64,000 bases of DNA from Streptomyces sp. FIT100. GTDB taxonomy: Bacteria > Actinomycetota > Actinomycetes > Streptomycetales > Streptomycetaceae. Made by a program: the position numbers and the translations under genes. Below, in pieces: positions 50,672-58,485 of this stretch; position 1 is the first letter of the stretch, and the number at the start of each line of letters is the position of its first letter. Location: assembly GCF_024584805.1 (NCBI RefSeq), contig NZ_CP075715.1:6233526-6297525 (forward strand), in the 5' to 3' direction. The notes beneath the pieces were generated by a model. The model saw only the letters and a program-made list of their open reading frames with translations. It had not been told where the DNA came from and did no database searches.

Positions 50672-52855
50672 TCAGCCTCCCAGCCCTGGAATCGTCGAGA
50701 TCACGAGGTCGATGAGCTTGATGCCGACGAAGGGCAGGACCAGGCCGCCCAGTCCGTACACCGCGAGATTGCGCCGCAGCAGGTCGTGGGCCGAGGCCGG
50801 GGTGTAGCGCACACCGCGCAGCGCCAGCGGAATCAGCGCCACGATGATCAGGGCGTTGAAGATGATGGCCGAAGTGATCGCCGAGGTCGGGCTGTGCAGG
50901 CCCATGACGTTGAGTGCCTCCAGCCCCGGGTAGGCGCCGGTGAACATCGCGGGGATGATCGCGAAGTACTTCGCCACGTCGTTCGTGATGGAGAAGGTGG
51001 TCAGCGCGCCTCGGGTGATGAGGAGCTGCTTGCCGATCTCGACGATCTCGATGAGCTTGGTCGGGTTGGAGTCGAGGTCCACCATGTTCCCGGCCTCCTT
51101 GGCGGCCGAGGTGCCGGTGTTCATCGCCACGCCGACATCCGCCTGGGCCAGCGCCGGGGCGTCGTTCGTACCGTCGCCCGTCATCGCGACGAGCTTGCCG
51201 CCGGCCTGCTCCCGCTTGATCAGGGCGAGTTTGTCCTCGGGTGTGGCCTCCGCGAGGAAGTCGTCGACGCCCGCCTCGATTGCGATGGCCCTGGCGGTCA
51301 GCGTGTTGTCGCCGGTGATCATCACCGTACGGATGCCCATGCGGCGCAACTGGGCGAAGCGCTCGTGGATGCCGTCCTTGACGACGTCCTTGAGGTGGAT
51401 GATCCCGAGGACCCGGGGGCCGTCCCAGTCGTGCACGGCCACGAGCAGCGGCGTACCGCCTTCGGCGGAGATGCCGTCGGACCAGTCGCGGGCCTCGCCC
51501 GGTACGGCCCCGCCGTACCGCTCCACCCATGCGATCACCTGCGCGGCCGCGCCCTTGCGGATGTGGCAGGCGGCCCCGTTGCTCCAGCGCAGATCGATAC
51601 CGCTCATCCGGGTCTGTGCGCTGAACTCCACGAACCGGGCGTTCGCCAGTTCCCCTTCGGCGGGAGCGCGCAGCCCGTACCCCTCCTTCGCGAGGACGAC
51701 CACGGAGCGGCCCTCCGGTGTTTCGTCGGCGAGCGACGACAGCTGCGCGGCGTCCGCGAGCGTCAGCTCGTCGACCCCGGGCAGCGGTACGAAACCGGCT
51801 GCCTCGCGGTTGCCGAGGGTGATGGTGCCGGTCTTGTCGAGCAGCAGGGTGTCGATGTCGCCGGCGGCCTCGACGGCACGGCCCGACATGGCCAGCACAT
51901 TGCGCTGGACGAGGCGGTCCATGCCCGCGATGCCGATCGCCGACAGCAGCGCGCCGATCGTCGTCGGGATCAGCGTGACGAGCAGCGCGACGAGTACGGT
52001 CGTGGACTGCGCGGCGCCCGCGTGACCGGCCATCGGCTGGAGCGTGACGACCACCAGCAGGAAGACGGCGGTGAGGGCGGCGAGGAGGATGCTGAGGGCG
52101 ATCTCGTTGGGGGTCTTCCGGCGGGACGCTCCTTCGACGAGGGCGATCATCCGGTCCAGGAACGAGTGCCCGGGACGCGAGGTGACGCGTACGACGATCC
52201 GGTCGGACAGCACCGTCGTGCCGCCCGTCACCCCGGACCTGTCGCCGCCGGACTCCCTGATGACCGGGGCCGATTCACCGGTGACGGCGGATTCGTCGAC
52301 GGCCGCGATGCCGTCGACGACGTCGCCGTCGACGGGGATCAGCTCGCCCGCCTCGACCAGGACGAAGTCGAAGAGGTTCAGATCGGTGGCGGCGACGGCC
52401 TCGGTCTCGGCCCGGTCCAGGTCGGTGCCGTACCGCCAGTGACGCAGCCGCAGCGCGACCGTGTCCGTACGCGCCCGGCGCAGCGACTCGGCCTGCGCCT
52501 TCCCTCGGCCCTCCGCGACCGCCTCCGCCAGATTCGCGAAGACCACCGTCAGCCACAGCCAGACGCTGACCACCCAGGTGAAGACCGACGGGTTGAGCAG
52601 CGCGGAAAGTGTCGTGAGCAGCGATCCGACGGCCACGACGAGCAGCACCGGATTCCTGACCAGGGCCCGTGGGTGCAGCTTGCGCAATGCCTCGGGGAAC
52701 GACTTCAGCAGTTGTACGGGATCGAAGAGCCCGCCGTGGCCCGAACGCCTTCGGCTCGGGCGGCGACCGGGCGCCGGGCGGGCCGGGTCGGCCGGGGCGG
52801 CCAGGTCGGGAGTCCTCGGGATCGTGGGCGCCTGCCGGGGCGCATCGGGCAGCAT
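50672..52855 (-). CDS. kdpB: KdpB, potassium-transporting P-type ATPase subunit (orphan)
   Basis: A 727-residue P-type ATPase subunit. Phosphorylation site D340 in LLLDKTGTITLGN, actuator VTGESAPV, MITGDNTLTARAIA and MTGDGTNDAPALAQADVGVAMNTGTSAAKEA in the nucleotide and hinge region, and the membrane helix with the conserved ITNDVAKYFAIIPAMF. In the KdpFABC complex it energises K+ uptake through KdpA. Here neither kdpA nor kdpC flanks it: a promoter region lies upstream and an SDR gene downstream. Subunits may be encoded elsewhere, or the protein may be idle. The ATG at 52855 has AGAAGG about eight bases upstream; the N-terminus is some 30 residues longer than usual. Confidence 0.95.
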   Translation of the reverse strand: MLPDAPRQAPTIPRTPDLAAPADPARPAPGRRPSRRRSGHGGLFDPVQLLKSFPEALRKLHPRALVRNPVLLVVAVGSLLTTLSALLNPSVFTWVVSVWLWLTVVFANLAEAVAEGRGKAQAESLRRARTDTVALRLRHWRYGTDLDRAETEAVAATDLNLFDFVLVEAGELIPVDGDVVDGIAAVDESAVTGESAPVIRESGGDRSGVTGGTTVLSDRIVVRVTSRPGHSFLDRMIALVEGASRRKTPNEIALSILLAALTAVFLLVVVTLQPMAGHAGAAQSTTVLVALLVTLIPTTIGALLSAIGIAGMDRLVQRNVLAMSGRAVEAAGDIDTLLLDKTGTITLGNREAAGFVPLPGVDELTLADAAQLSSLADETPEGRSVVVLAKEGYGLRAPAEGELANARFVEFSAQTRMSGIDLRWSNGAACHIRKGAAAQVIAWVERYGGAVPGEARDWSDGISAEGGTPLLVAVHDWDGPRVLGIIHLKDVVKDGIHERFAQLRRMGIRTVMITGDNTLTARAIAIEAGVDDFLAEATPEDKLALIKREQAGGKLVAMTGDGTNDAPALAQADVGVAMNTGTSAAKEAGNMVDLDSNPTKLIEIVEIGKQLLITRGALTTFSITNDVAKYFAIIPAMFTGAYPGLEALNVMGLHSPTSAITSAIIFNALIIVALIPLALRGVRYTPASAHDLLRRNLAVYGLGGLVLPFVGIKLIDLVISTIPGLGG

Positions 52856-52939
52856 CGCGGAGACCTTCTGGTGAGCCCGGCCGCTCGGGTGGCGGCGGTG
52901 GTGGGGGGAGTGCAGACAGGGGACCGCAGAGCCTTGGAG

Positions 52940-52975
52940 CCTTGCCGGTGCCGGGACGTCCCGGCACCGGCAAGG
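52940..52975. promoter_or_regulatory. Perfect 36-bp palindrome upstream of kdpB
   Basis: CCTTGCCGGTGCCGGGAC (52940-52957) is followed without spacer by its exact reverse complement (52958-52975). It lies about 85 bases upstream of the kdpB start codon, inside its transcript leader or promoter. It could form a cruciform in DNA or an 18-bp RNA hairpin that lowers read-through into kdpB. Confidence 0.85.
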
Positions 52976-53005
52976 GGTACGTGGGTCGGGCAGCGGTGCT
53001 TGCGA

Positions 53006-53053
53006 CGCGAGGGCACGGCGGCGCGAAGGGAACGGGCCACGCGTGCCCTCGCG
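53006..53053. terminator. Long-loop inverted repeat in the kdpB leader region
   Basis: CGCGAGGGCACG (53006-53017) pairs with CGTGCCCTCGCG (53042-53053) around 24 bases. With the 36-bp palindrome just downstream in the minus direction it makes two stable hairpins ahead of kdpB. Either an attenuator or an old terminator is possible. Confidence 0.4.
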
Positions 53054-53148
53054 GCCCGGGACGGTCATGCCACTGACGTCCACGGCCCTGAGCGGCCTTA
53101 CGAAATGTAGCCGTGCTCCCGACGCCGCAGCGCCGCAAACCGACGTAA

Positions 53149-53230
53149 TTGACGGACTTCTGACAGCGGTGCCGCACTCATCGTCAAGGCCCCGTCAAAG
53201 CGCCCTGAAGCAACGTCAGAGAAACATCAA
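53149..53230. promoter_or_regulatory. Phased TTGACG-type hexamers in the kdpB promoter region
   Basis: Plus-strand TTGACG at 53149 and CTGACA at 53160 (11 bases apart) face minus-strand copies read as CGTCAA at 53182 and 53193, CGTCAG at 53214 and CATCAA at 53225 (steps 11, 21 and 11). All lie on one helical face. This is a good candidate for binding of a KdpE-type response regulator about 300-370 bases upstream of kdpB. Confidence 0.55.
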
Positions 53231-53577
53231 GAGCCGTCCCTGGCAGCGGTTTCCAGCCACAGACTGATCGGCGCGAGGGGACGAACGACCCTCCCTGGCG
53301 TGACGCTGGAGGGCGCGTGACCATCACCGCCGCACATACGCACACCCCGGAAGCGGGGGCCCGGAACGGTGCAGTCGCGATACAGCCGGTCGTTCGACCC
53401 GAGGGCCCTCCCGGCCCACGGCCACGAGGGCGGCCGGGGCCGGGAAGGGCCCCTCGTGCCGGTCTCTGCGACACCCTGACGGCTCTCCGCAGCCGGGGCC
53501 CCAGGGCTTCTGATCGCGACGATGACCGCGCCCGTCGGGGTGTGTCACCGACCTGGCGAACCCATGCGGTCACAGCG
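53231..53577. other. Intergenic region between kdpB control region and antiporter gene, no gene seen
   Basis: About 350 bases. A GTG-initiated plus-strand frame from 53317 to 53616 is open but Arg/Gly/Pro-rich, has no family resemblance and runs into the antiporter gene from the other side, so it is not called. No clear terminator is seen after the antiporter stop. Confidence 0.5.
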
Positions 53578-55155
53578 CTACGCGTCGGTGAGCCGCGCGT
53601 CCTCCAGGTCCAGTGAGCGCTGGAGTCGTCTGCGCGTGGTGTCGCTGATGCGGTGCTCGTCATACAGGCGCTGTAGCTCGGCGGCCTCGACCAGGAGCAG
53701 ATCGCGGCGCAGCTGGCGGTACACGTGGTCGGCCGACTCGGTGGGGTCCGCGTCACTGAGCCGGTCACGGGCGTGAGCGCGCCGCGCCTGGAGGGCGCGC
53801 CGCATCCGGTCCAGCACCACATCCGGTACGGCTTCGAGCTCGACGAGCTCGTCCACGCGTCGCAGTCCCGCTTCGGCCAGGCTGCACCGGGCCTCGGCTT
53901 CCTCCCGTTCGGTGTGGGCGGGTTCGAGGGCGATGCCGGAGCGGCGTACCAGTGGCGCGAGGGTGAAGCCCTGCGCGATCAGCGTGACGACCACGACCGA
54001 TGTGGCGAGTACCAGCACCAGCGGACGCTCGTCGAGCACCGCGCCGTTGCCGGTGGCGACCGGGATGGACAGCGCGGCCGCCAGCGGGACGACACCGCGG
54101 GTCCCAGCCCAGGTCAGCACCACCGGCACCCGCCAGGAGGGCAACCGCCGGGAAGAGAGGCGCCCGTTGCCCTCGCGCTGGACGACGGCCGAGAGGGGAA
54201 ACACCCACAGCATGCGTACGGCGACGAGGGTCGAGGCCACGGCCAGCGCATGCAGCGGCCACATCCCGTACCCCTCGGGCAGCTCGTCGATGAGCCCCGG
54301 CAGAGCGAGGCCGATCAGGCTGAAGACGACACTCTCGAGCAGGAACACCACAGTGCCGTAGACGGCATGCAGCTGAAGGCGTATCCGGGCGTTGGTGAGC
54401 CGGTTCCCGCGCCCGCCCAGGACGACACCGGCGACGACCACGGAGGTGACGCCCGAGGTGTGCGCCGACTCGGCCAGTACGTAGGCGGCGTACGGGGTCA
54501 CCAGCGCGATCACCGTCTCCAGGACGGGGTCCTCGGTACGCCGCCGGATCGCTCCCACCGCCAGTGCCAGGGCCCCGCCGATGAACGTGCCGCCACCGGC
54601 CAGCACCGCGAACTTGCCGCCCGTCGAACCCCAGGACACGGCCGACGCGGTCACGGCCACGCCCACCGCGATCCGGAACAACACCAGTGACGTGGCGTCG
54701 TTGAACAGGCTCTCGGCCTGCACCAGGACCTGGACCCGCGGTGGCAGCGCGAGCCGGCGCCCGAGCGCGGTCACGGCCACGGGGTCGGTACTCGCCAGCA
54801 CGGTGCCGAGGACGAGGGCCATCTGCCAGGACAGCGGTGTGAGCGCGGCGGCCACCGCGCCGACCGCCGCCGCCGACGCCAGCACCAAGCCCACCGCGAG
54901 GACGCCGACCGGCTTCCACACCGCCCGCAGCTCTCTCCACGACAATTCCTCGGCGCTCGCGTACAGCAGCGGTGGGAGGACGAGGAGACCGATGGCCTCC
55001 GGGCTGATCCGGATCTCCGGAACGCCCGGTACCAGGGCGACGGCGAGGCCGACGACGACCAGCAGCGAGGGGGCGGGTATGCGCCAGCGGCGGGCCCCTG
55101 CCGCCACTGCGGTGGCCAGAACCACAAGGAAAAGGACCGTGCCGACGCTTCGCAT
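53578..55155 (-). CDS. CPA1-type Na+/H+ antiporter
   Basis: A 525-residue membrane protein with about 12 hydrophobic segments. GTVLASTDPVAVTALGRRL and AESLFNDATSLVLFRIAV carry the Asp residues used for ion exchange in NhaP/NHE-type antiporters, and TWAGTRGVVPLAAALSIP the conserved Arg-Gly loop. The last 110 residues are a hydrophilic helical tail (REEAEARCSLAEAGL to DLEDARLTDA). It exchanges Na+ (or K+) for H+ across the cell membrane. The ATG at 55155 opens the first helix; a GTG at 55218 is possible. It lies between kdpB and divergent kdpF and may share the phased hexamer operator at 55224-55295. Confidence 0.93.
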   Translation of the reverse strand: MRSVGTVLFLVVLATAVAAGARRWRIPAPSLLVVVGLAVALVPGVPEIRISPEAIGLLVLPPLLYASAEELSWRELRAVWKPVGVLAVGLVLASAAAVGAVAAALTPLSWQMALVLGTVLASTDPVAVTALGRRLALPPRVQVLVQAESLFNDATSLVLFRIAVGVAVTASAVSWGSTGGKFAVLAGGGTFIGGALALAVGAIRRRTEDPVLETVIALVTPYAAYVLAESAHTSGVTSVVVAGVVLGGRGNRLTNARIRLQLHAVYGTVVFLLESVVFSLIGLALPGLIDELPEGYGMWPLHALAVASTLVAVRMLWVFPLSAVVQREGNGRLSSRRLPSWRVPVVLTWAGTRGVVPLAAALSIPVATGNGAVLDERPLVLVLATSVVVVTLIAQGFTLAPLVRRSGIALEPAHTEREEAEARCSLAEAGLRRVDELVELEAVPDVVLDRMRRALQARRAHARDRLSDADPTESADHVYRQLRRDLLLVEAAELQRLYDEHRISDTTRRRLQRSLDLEDARLTDA

Positions 55156-55223
55156 GCCGCCCCCCGGTTCACGAGTGAGGGCCGGACGACCCACCACGCC
55201 GACCAGACTTCCCGGCACGCCGT

Positions 55224-55295
55224 CGTCAGCCTATCCGTATGGGGCTCGTCAAGACAGCGTCAGCATCCGGGGAATCGGCGCCAGGGTGCCGTCAA
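55224..55295. promoter_or_regulatory. Phased CGTCAA/CGTCAG hexamers between antiporter and kdpF
   Basis: CGTCAG at 55224, CGTCAA at 55247, CGTCAG at 55258 and CGTCAA at 55290 are spaced 23, 11 and 32 bases, close to whole helical turns. They match the arrays at 53182-53230 and (reversed) 50624-50661. They lie between the divergent starts of the antiporter (55155) and kdpF (55384) and may control both. Confidence 0.5.
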
Positions 55296-55383
55296 GGTGG
55301 CTGTGCGCACGGCCCGCCAGGGGTTTTCGTGGTGCCACGAAGGCCAGCCAAGGGTGCGTTCGGGAAAGGGGAGTTGATCGCTG

Positions 55384-55473
55384 ATGAGTGTGGAGAACGT
55401 GGTCGGACTCATCGTCGCCGTCTGTCTGCTCGGCTGTCTCGTGGCCGCCCTCATCAACCCGGAGAAGTTCTGA
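55384..55473 (+). CDS. kdpF: KdpF, small membrane subunit of the potassium ATPase
   Basis: A 29-residue single-helix peptide: MSVENVVGLIVAVCLLGCL, then a PEKF end. The length and the C-terminal PEKF are typical of KdpF, which sits in the membrane and stabilises KdpABC. GGGGAG lies about ten bases upstream of the ATG. In intact operons kdpA follows directly, but here the kdpD frame starts at the very end of kdpF (stop at 55471-55473), so kdpA, kdpB and kdpC are missing from between them. Confidence 0.88.
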   Translation: MSVENVVGLIVAVCLLGCLVAALINPEKF

Positions 55474-58016
55474 AGCTCGACGAACCGCCGGGCGGCGCAT
55501 CGCGGCCGCCGACCCGCCCGGGACGGCTCAAGGTCTTCCTCGGTGCCGCCCCCGGCGTCGGCAAGACCTACCGGATGCTCGACGAGGGCAGGCGCAGGGC
55601 CGCGCGGGGCACCGACGTGGTGGCGGGATACGTGGAGTGTCACGGCCGTCCGCTGACCGAGGCGAAGCTCGACGGCCTGGAGGCCGTGGAGCGGGCCCGG
55701 ATCGAGTACCGCGGCCGAACGTACCCCGAGCTCGACCTGGACGCCGTGCTCCGGCGGCGTCCCGAGGTGGCGCTCGTCGACGAACTCGCCCACTCGAACG
55801 TACCGGGCTGCCGCAACGCCAAACGCTGGCAGGACGTGGAGGAACTGCTCGCCGCAGGCATCGACGTGGTCACCGCCGTCAACGTCCAGCACCTGGAGTC
55901 CTTCAAGGACGTCGTCGAGAAGATCACGAGGGTCCCGCAGCACGAGACCGTCCCCGACGACGTCGTACGCCGCGCACACCAGATCGAGCTCGTGGACATG
56001 CCCCCCGAAGCCCTGCGGCGGCGGATGGCCCACGGCAACATCTACCCGCCCGAGAAGGTCGACGCCGCGCTCGCCAACTACTTCCGGGCGGGCAACCTCA
56101 CCGCGTTGCGCGAACTCGCGCTCCTGTGGGTGGCCGACCGGGTCGACGAGGCGCTCCAGAAGTACCGTTCGGAGCACGGGATAGGCGGCGTCTGGGAAAC
56201 CCGCGAACGCGTCGCCGTGGCACTGACCGGCGGTCCGGAGGGCGAGACGCTGATCCGCCGGGCCGCCCGGATCGCCGCGCGGTCCGCACGGGGCGAACTG
56301 CTCGCCGTGCATGTGGCGCGCAGCGACGGTCTGGCAGGGGGCAGCTCGGCCGCGGCCCTCGGCCGCCAGCGACGGCTCGTCGAGAGCCTGGGCGGCAGCT
56401 ACCACTCGGTCATCGGCGACGACGTACCCACAGCGCTCGTGGAGTTCGCCCGCGCCGAGAACGCCACCCAGCTCGTCCTCGGCACCAGTCGGCGCGGCCG
56501 GCTGGAACGCTTCCTCACCGGTCGCGGCATCGGCGACACGACCGTCGCACTCTCCGACGACATCGACGTCCACATGGTCACGCACGAGCGGGCGGGCCGC
56601 GGCCGGCTGCTGCCCTCCCGGCGCCGCACCCTGCCGGCCTCCCGGCTCGTGGCGGGACCGGTGGCGGGCCTGCTCCTGCCCGTGCTGCTCACCCTGCTGC
56701 TGGACCGCGCCCGGGGCACCCTCAACCTGACCAGCGAGGCACTGCTGTTCCTGGTGACGGTCGTGGGCGTCGCATGCATCGGGGGAGTCGCCTCCGCGCT
56801 GGTCGCCGCGGTGACCGCATCCCTGATGCTCAACTACTGGTTCATCCCGCCCGCCGGGGCATTCACCTTCAGCGACCCGGACAACATGCTGGCGCTGGGG
56901 GTGTTCGTCCTCGTCGCGGGCGTCGTGGCCGGCGTCGTGGACCGCTCCCTGCGGCTGTCGAGACGCGCCGCACGCGCCACCGCGGAGGCCGAGACGCTGT
57001 CGTCGCTCGCCGGCTCCGTCGTCCGCGGCGACCACACGGTGGATGCGCTCCTGACCCGTACCCGGGAGACCTTCGCCGTCGACTCCGCGGAGCTCGTCGA
57101 GCAACCGGTGGACGACCCGGCCGCCACCCAGGTCACCGTGGGCGACGGCCTCCACCTCGTCCTGCGGGGACGTACGCTCCCCGCTTCCGAGCGCCGCGTG
57201 CTGGCGGCCTTCGCCGCCCACGTCACCGCCGCCGCCGAACGGGCCCGGCTCGCCGAGGCCGCCGCCGAGGTCGAGCCGGTCCGGGCGGCCGACCGGATGC
57301 GGACCGCGCTGCTCGCGGCGGTCAGCCACGACCTGCGCACCCCGCTCGCCGCCGGCTGGGCGGCCGTCGGCTCCCTGCGCAGCCCCGACGTGGACTTCAC
57401 GACCGCCGAACGCGACGAACTGCTCGCCACCGCCGACGAGTCCATGGCACGGCTGAGCCGTCTGATCGACAACCTGCTGGACATGAGCAGGCTCCAGGCA
57501 GGCGCCCTGACCCTGGATCTGCGGGCCACCCCACTGGAGGAGGTCCTGCCCGCAGCCCTGGAATCGGTGCCCTCGCACGTGCCGCGGCCCGTGATCCGGG
57601 ACCTGGAGGAGGTACCACCCGTGCTCGCGGACCCGCCGTTGCTGGAGCGGGTGATCGCGAACCTGGTGAGCAACGCCGTCCGGTACTCGCCCCCCGACCA
57701 GCCGGTGCTGATCACCGCGAGTGCGCTGGCCGGCCGGGTCGAACTGCGCGTCGTGGACCGCGGCCCCGGCCTTCCACCCACCGACCGGGACCGGATCTTC
57801 GAGCCGTTCCAGCGCTTCGGCGACACCGACAACACCACCGGCATCGGCCTCGGCCTCGCGCTGGCGCGCGGCCTGACCGAGGCCATGGCCGGAACACTCG
57901 CCCCGGAGGACACACCGGGAGGCGGCCTGACCATGGTCCTGTCCCTGCCCTTCGCCGAGACCGTCGGCGCGCACCTGCCGAGCGGCCGTGACACGCAGAG
58001 CGGAGAAGGCGTGTGA
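55470..58016 (+). CDS. kdpD: KdpD sensor histidine kinase, first copy (unusual start)
   Basis: A KdpD of about 848 residues: N-terminal domain with GAAPGVGKTY, ALVDELAHSNVPGCRNAKRWQDVEELL and HLESFKDVVEKIT; universal-stress-like domain; four membrane helices (LVAGPVAGLLLPVLLTLLLD, ALLFLVTVVGVACIGGVASALVAAV and others); then the H-box AVSHDLRTPLAAG, NAVRYSPPDQPV and GIGLGLALARG of the kinase. It senses K+ limitation or turgor and phosphorylates KdpE. No ATG or GTG lies near the family start. CTG 55470 has GGAG five bases upstream, but that GGAG is part of the kdpF coding end; a TTG at 55374 or GTG near 55329 are other options. The junction suggests a deletion between kdpF and kdpD. Confidence 0.88.
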   Translation: MKLDEPPGGASRPPTRPGRLKVFLGAAPGVGKTYRMLDEGRRRAARGTDVVAGYVECHGRPLTEAKLDGLEAVERARIEYRGRTYPELDLDAVLRRRPEVALVDELAHSNVPGCRNAKRWQDVEELLAAGIDVVTAVNVQHLESFKDVVEKITRVPQHETVPDDVVRRAHQIELVDMPPEALRRRMAHGNIYPPEKVDAALANYFRAGNLTALRELALLWVADRVDEALQKYRSEHGIGGVWETRERVAVALTGGPEGETLIRRAARIAARSARGELLAVHVARSDGLAGGSSAAALGRQRRLVESLGGSYHSVIGDDVPTALVEFARAENATQLVLGTSRRGRLERFLTGRGIGDTTVALSDDIDVHMVTHERAGRGRLLPSRRRTLPASRLVAGPVAGLLLPVLLTLLLDRARGTLNLTSEALLFLVTVVGVACIGGVASALVAAVTASLMLNYWFIPPAGAFTFSDPDNMLALGVFVLVAGVVAGVVDRSLRLSRRAARATAEAETLSSLAGSVVRGDHTVDALLTRTRETFAVDSAELVEQPVDDPAATQVTVGDGLHLVLRGRTLPASERRVLAAFAAHVTAAAERARLAEAAAEVEPVRAADRMRTALLAAVSHDLRTPLAAGWAAVGSLRSPDVDFTTAERDELLATADESMARLSRLIDNLLDMSRLQAGALTLDLRATPLEEVLPAALESVPSHVPRPVIRDLEEVPPVLADPPLLERVIANLVSNAVRYSPPDQPVLITASALAGRVELRVVDRGPGLPPTDRDRIFEPFQRFGDTDNTTGIGLGLALARGLTEAMAGTLAPEDTPGGGLTMVLSLPFAETVGAHLPSGRDTQSGEGV

Positions 58017-58080
58017 TGGGCTGGTCGGACGCACTACCGGCCAGGCTGCGGGCCGCCGTGAGCACCGGGCGGAGAGTTCC

Positions 58081-58404
58081 GTGACCACGCCGGGCGACCC
58101 ACGAGTCATGACCACGGACGAGTTCACGGCGGACCGCGTGGCGAAGAAGGTGCAGCGTCGCGACGGCACCGATGTTCGCCTCACACCGGCCCCATGGCAT
58201 CTGCTGGAACTGCTGATCCGCAACCCCGGACGCCTCATCAGCCGGCGCCGGCCGTTGGAGGAAGTGCGGGGCCACTTCGCCGGCAACCGGACCGACTACC
58301 TGCGCGTCTGTATGGTGCAGCTGCGCCGTAATCCGGAGGCGGAACCGCCACGCCCCCGCCATCTCATCACCGAGCCGGGTATGGGCTACCGATTCGGGGA
58401 ATGA
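58081..58404 (+). pseudogene. KdpE remnant: DNA-binding domain without receiver
   Basis: A 107-residue frame that matches only the OmpR-type winged helix of KdpE: VRLTPAPWHLLELLIRNPGRLISRR, TDYLRVCMVQLRRNPEAE and HLITEPGMGYRF. The phosphorylated receiver domain (about 120 residues) is missing. Several normally constant positions are changed (for example EVRG for EVWG and RRNPEAE for RRKLEAD). It starts with GTG 58081 after GGAG, so a short protein could be made. It lies between the two kdpD genes and is best read as a decaying kdpE. Confidence 0.75.
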
Positions 58405-58485
58405 CGTACCGTCTCGGCGCACGAGACCGGCTCTCGGTGTTCTCCTGCCCACTCGAGCACCCGCTCGACGTACAGAATCGAAACC

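Noticed and set aside
53317..53616. 99-codon GTG-initiated plus-strand frame after the kdpB control region
   Set aside because: Arg/Gly/Pro-rich, no family resemblance, no good ribosome binding site, and it overlaps the 3' end of the antiporter gene.
55260..58286. Long minus-strand open frame opposite the first kdpD
   Set aside because: Shadow of kdpD; no start signal and no homology, while kdpD motifs are complete on the plus strand.
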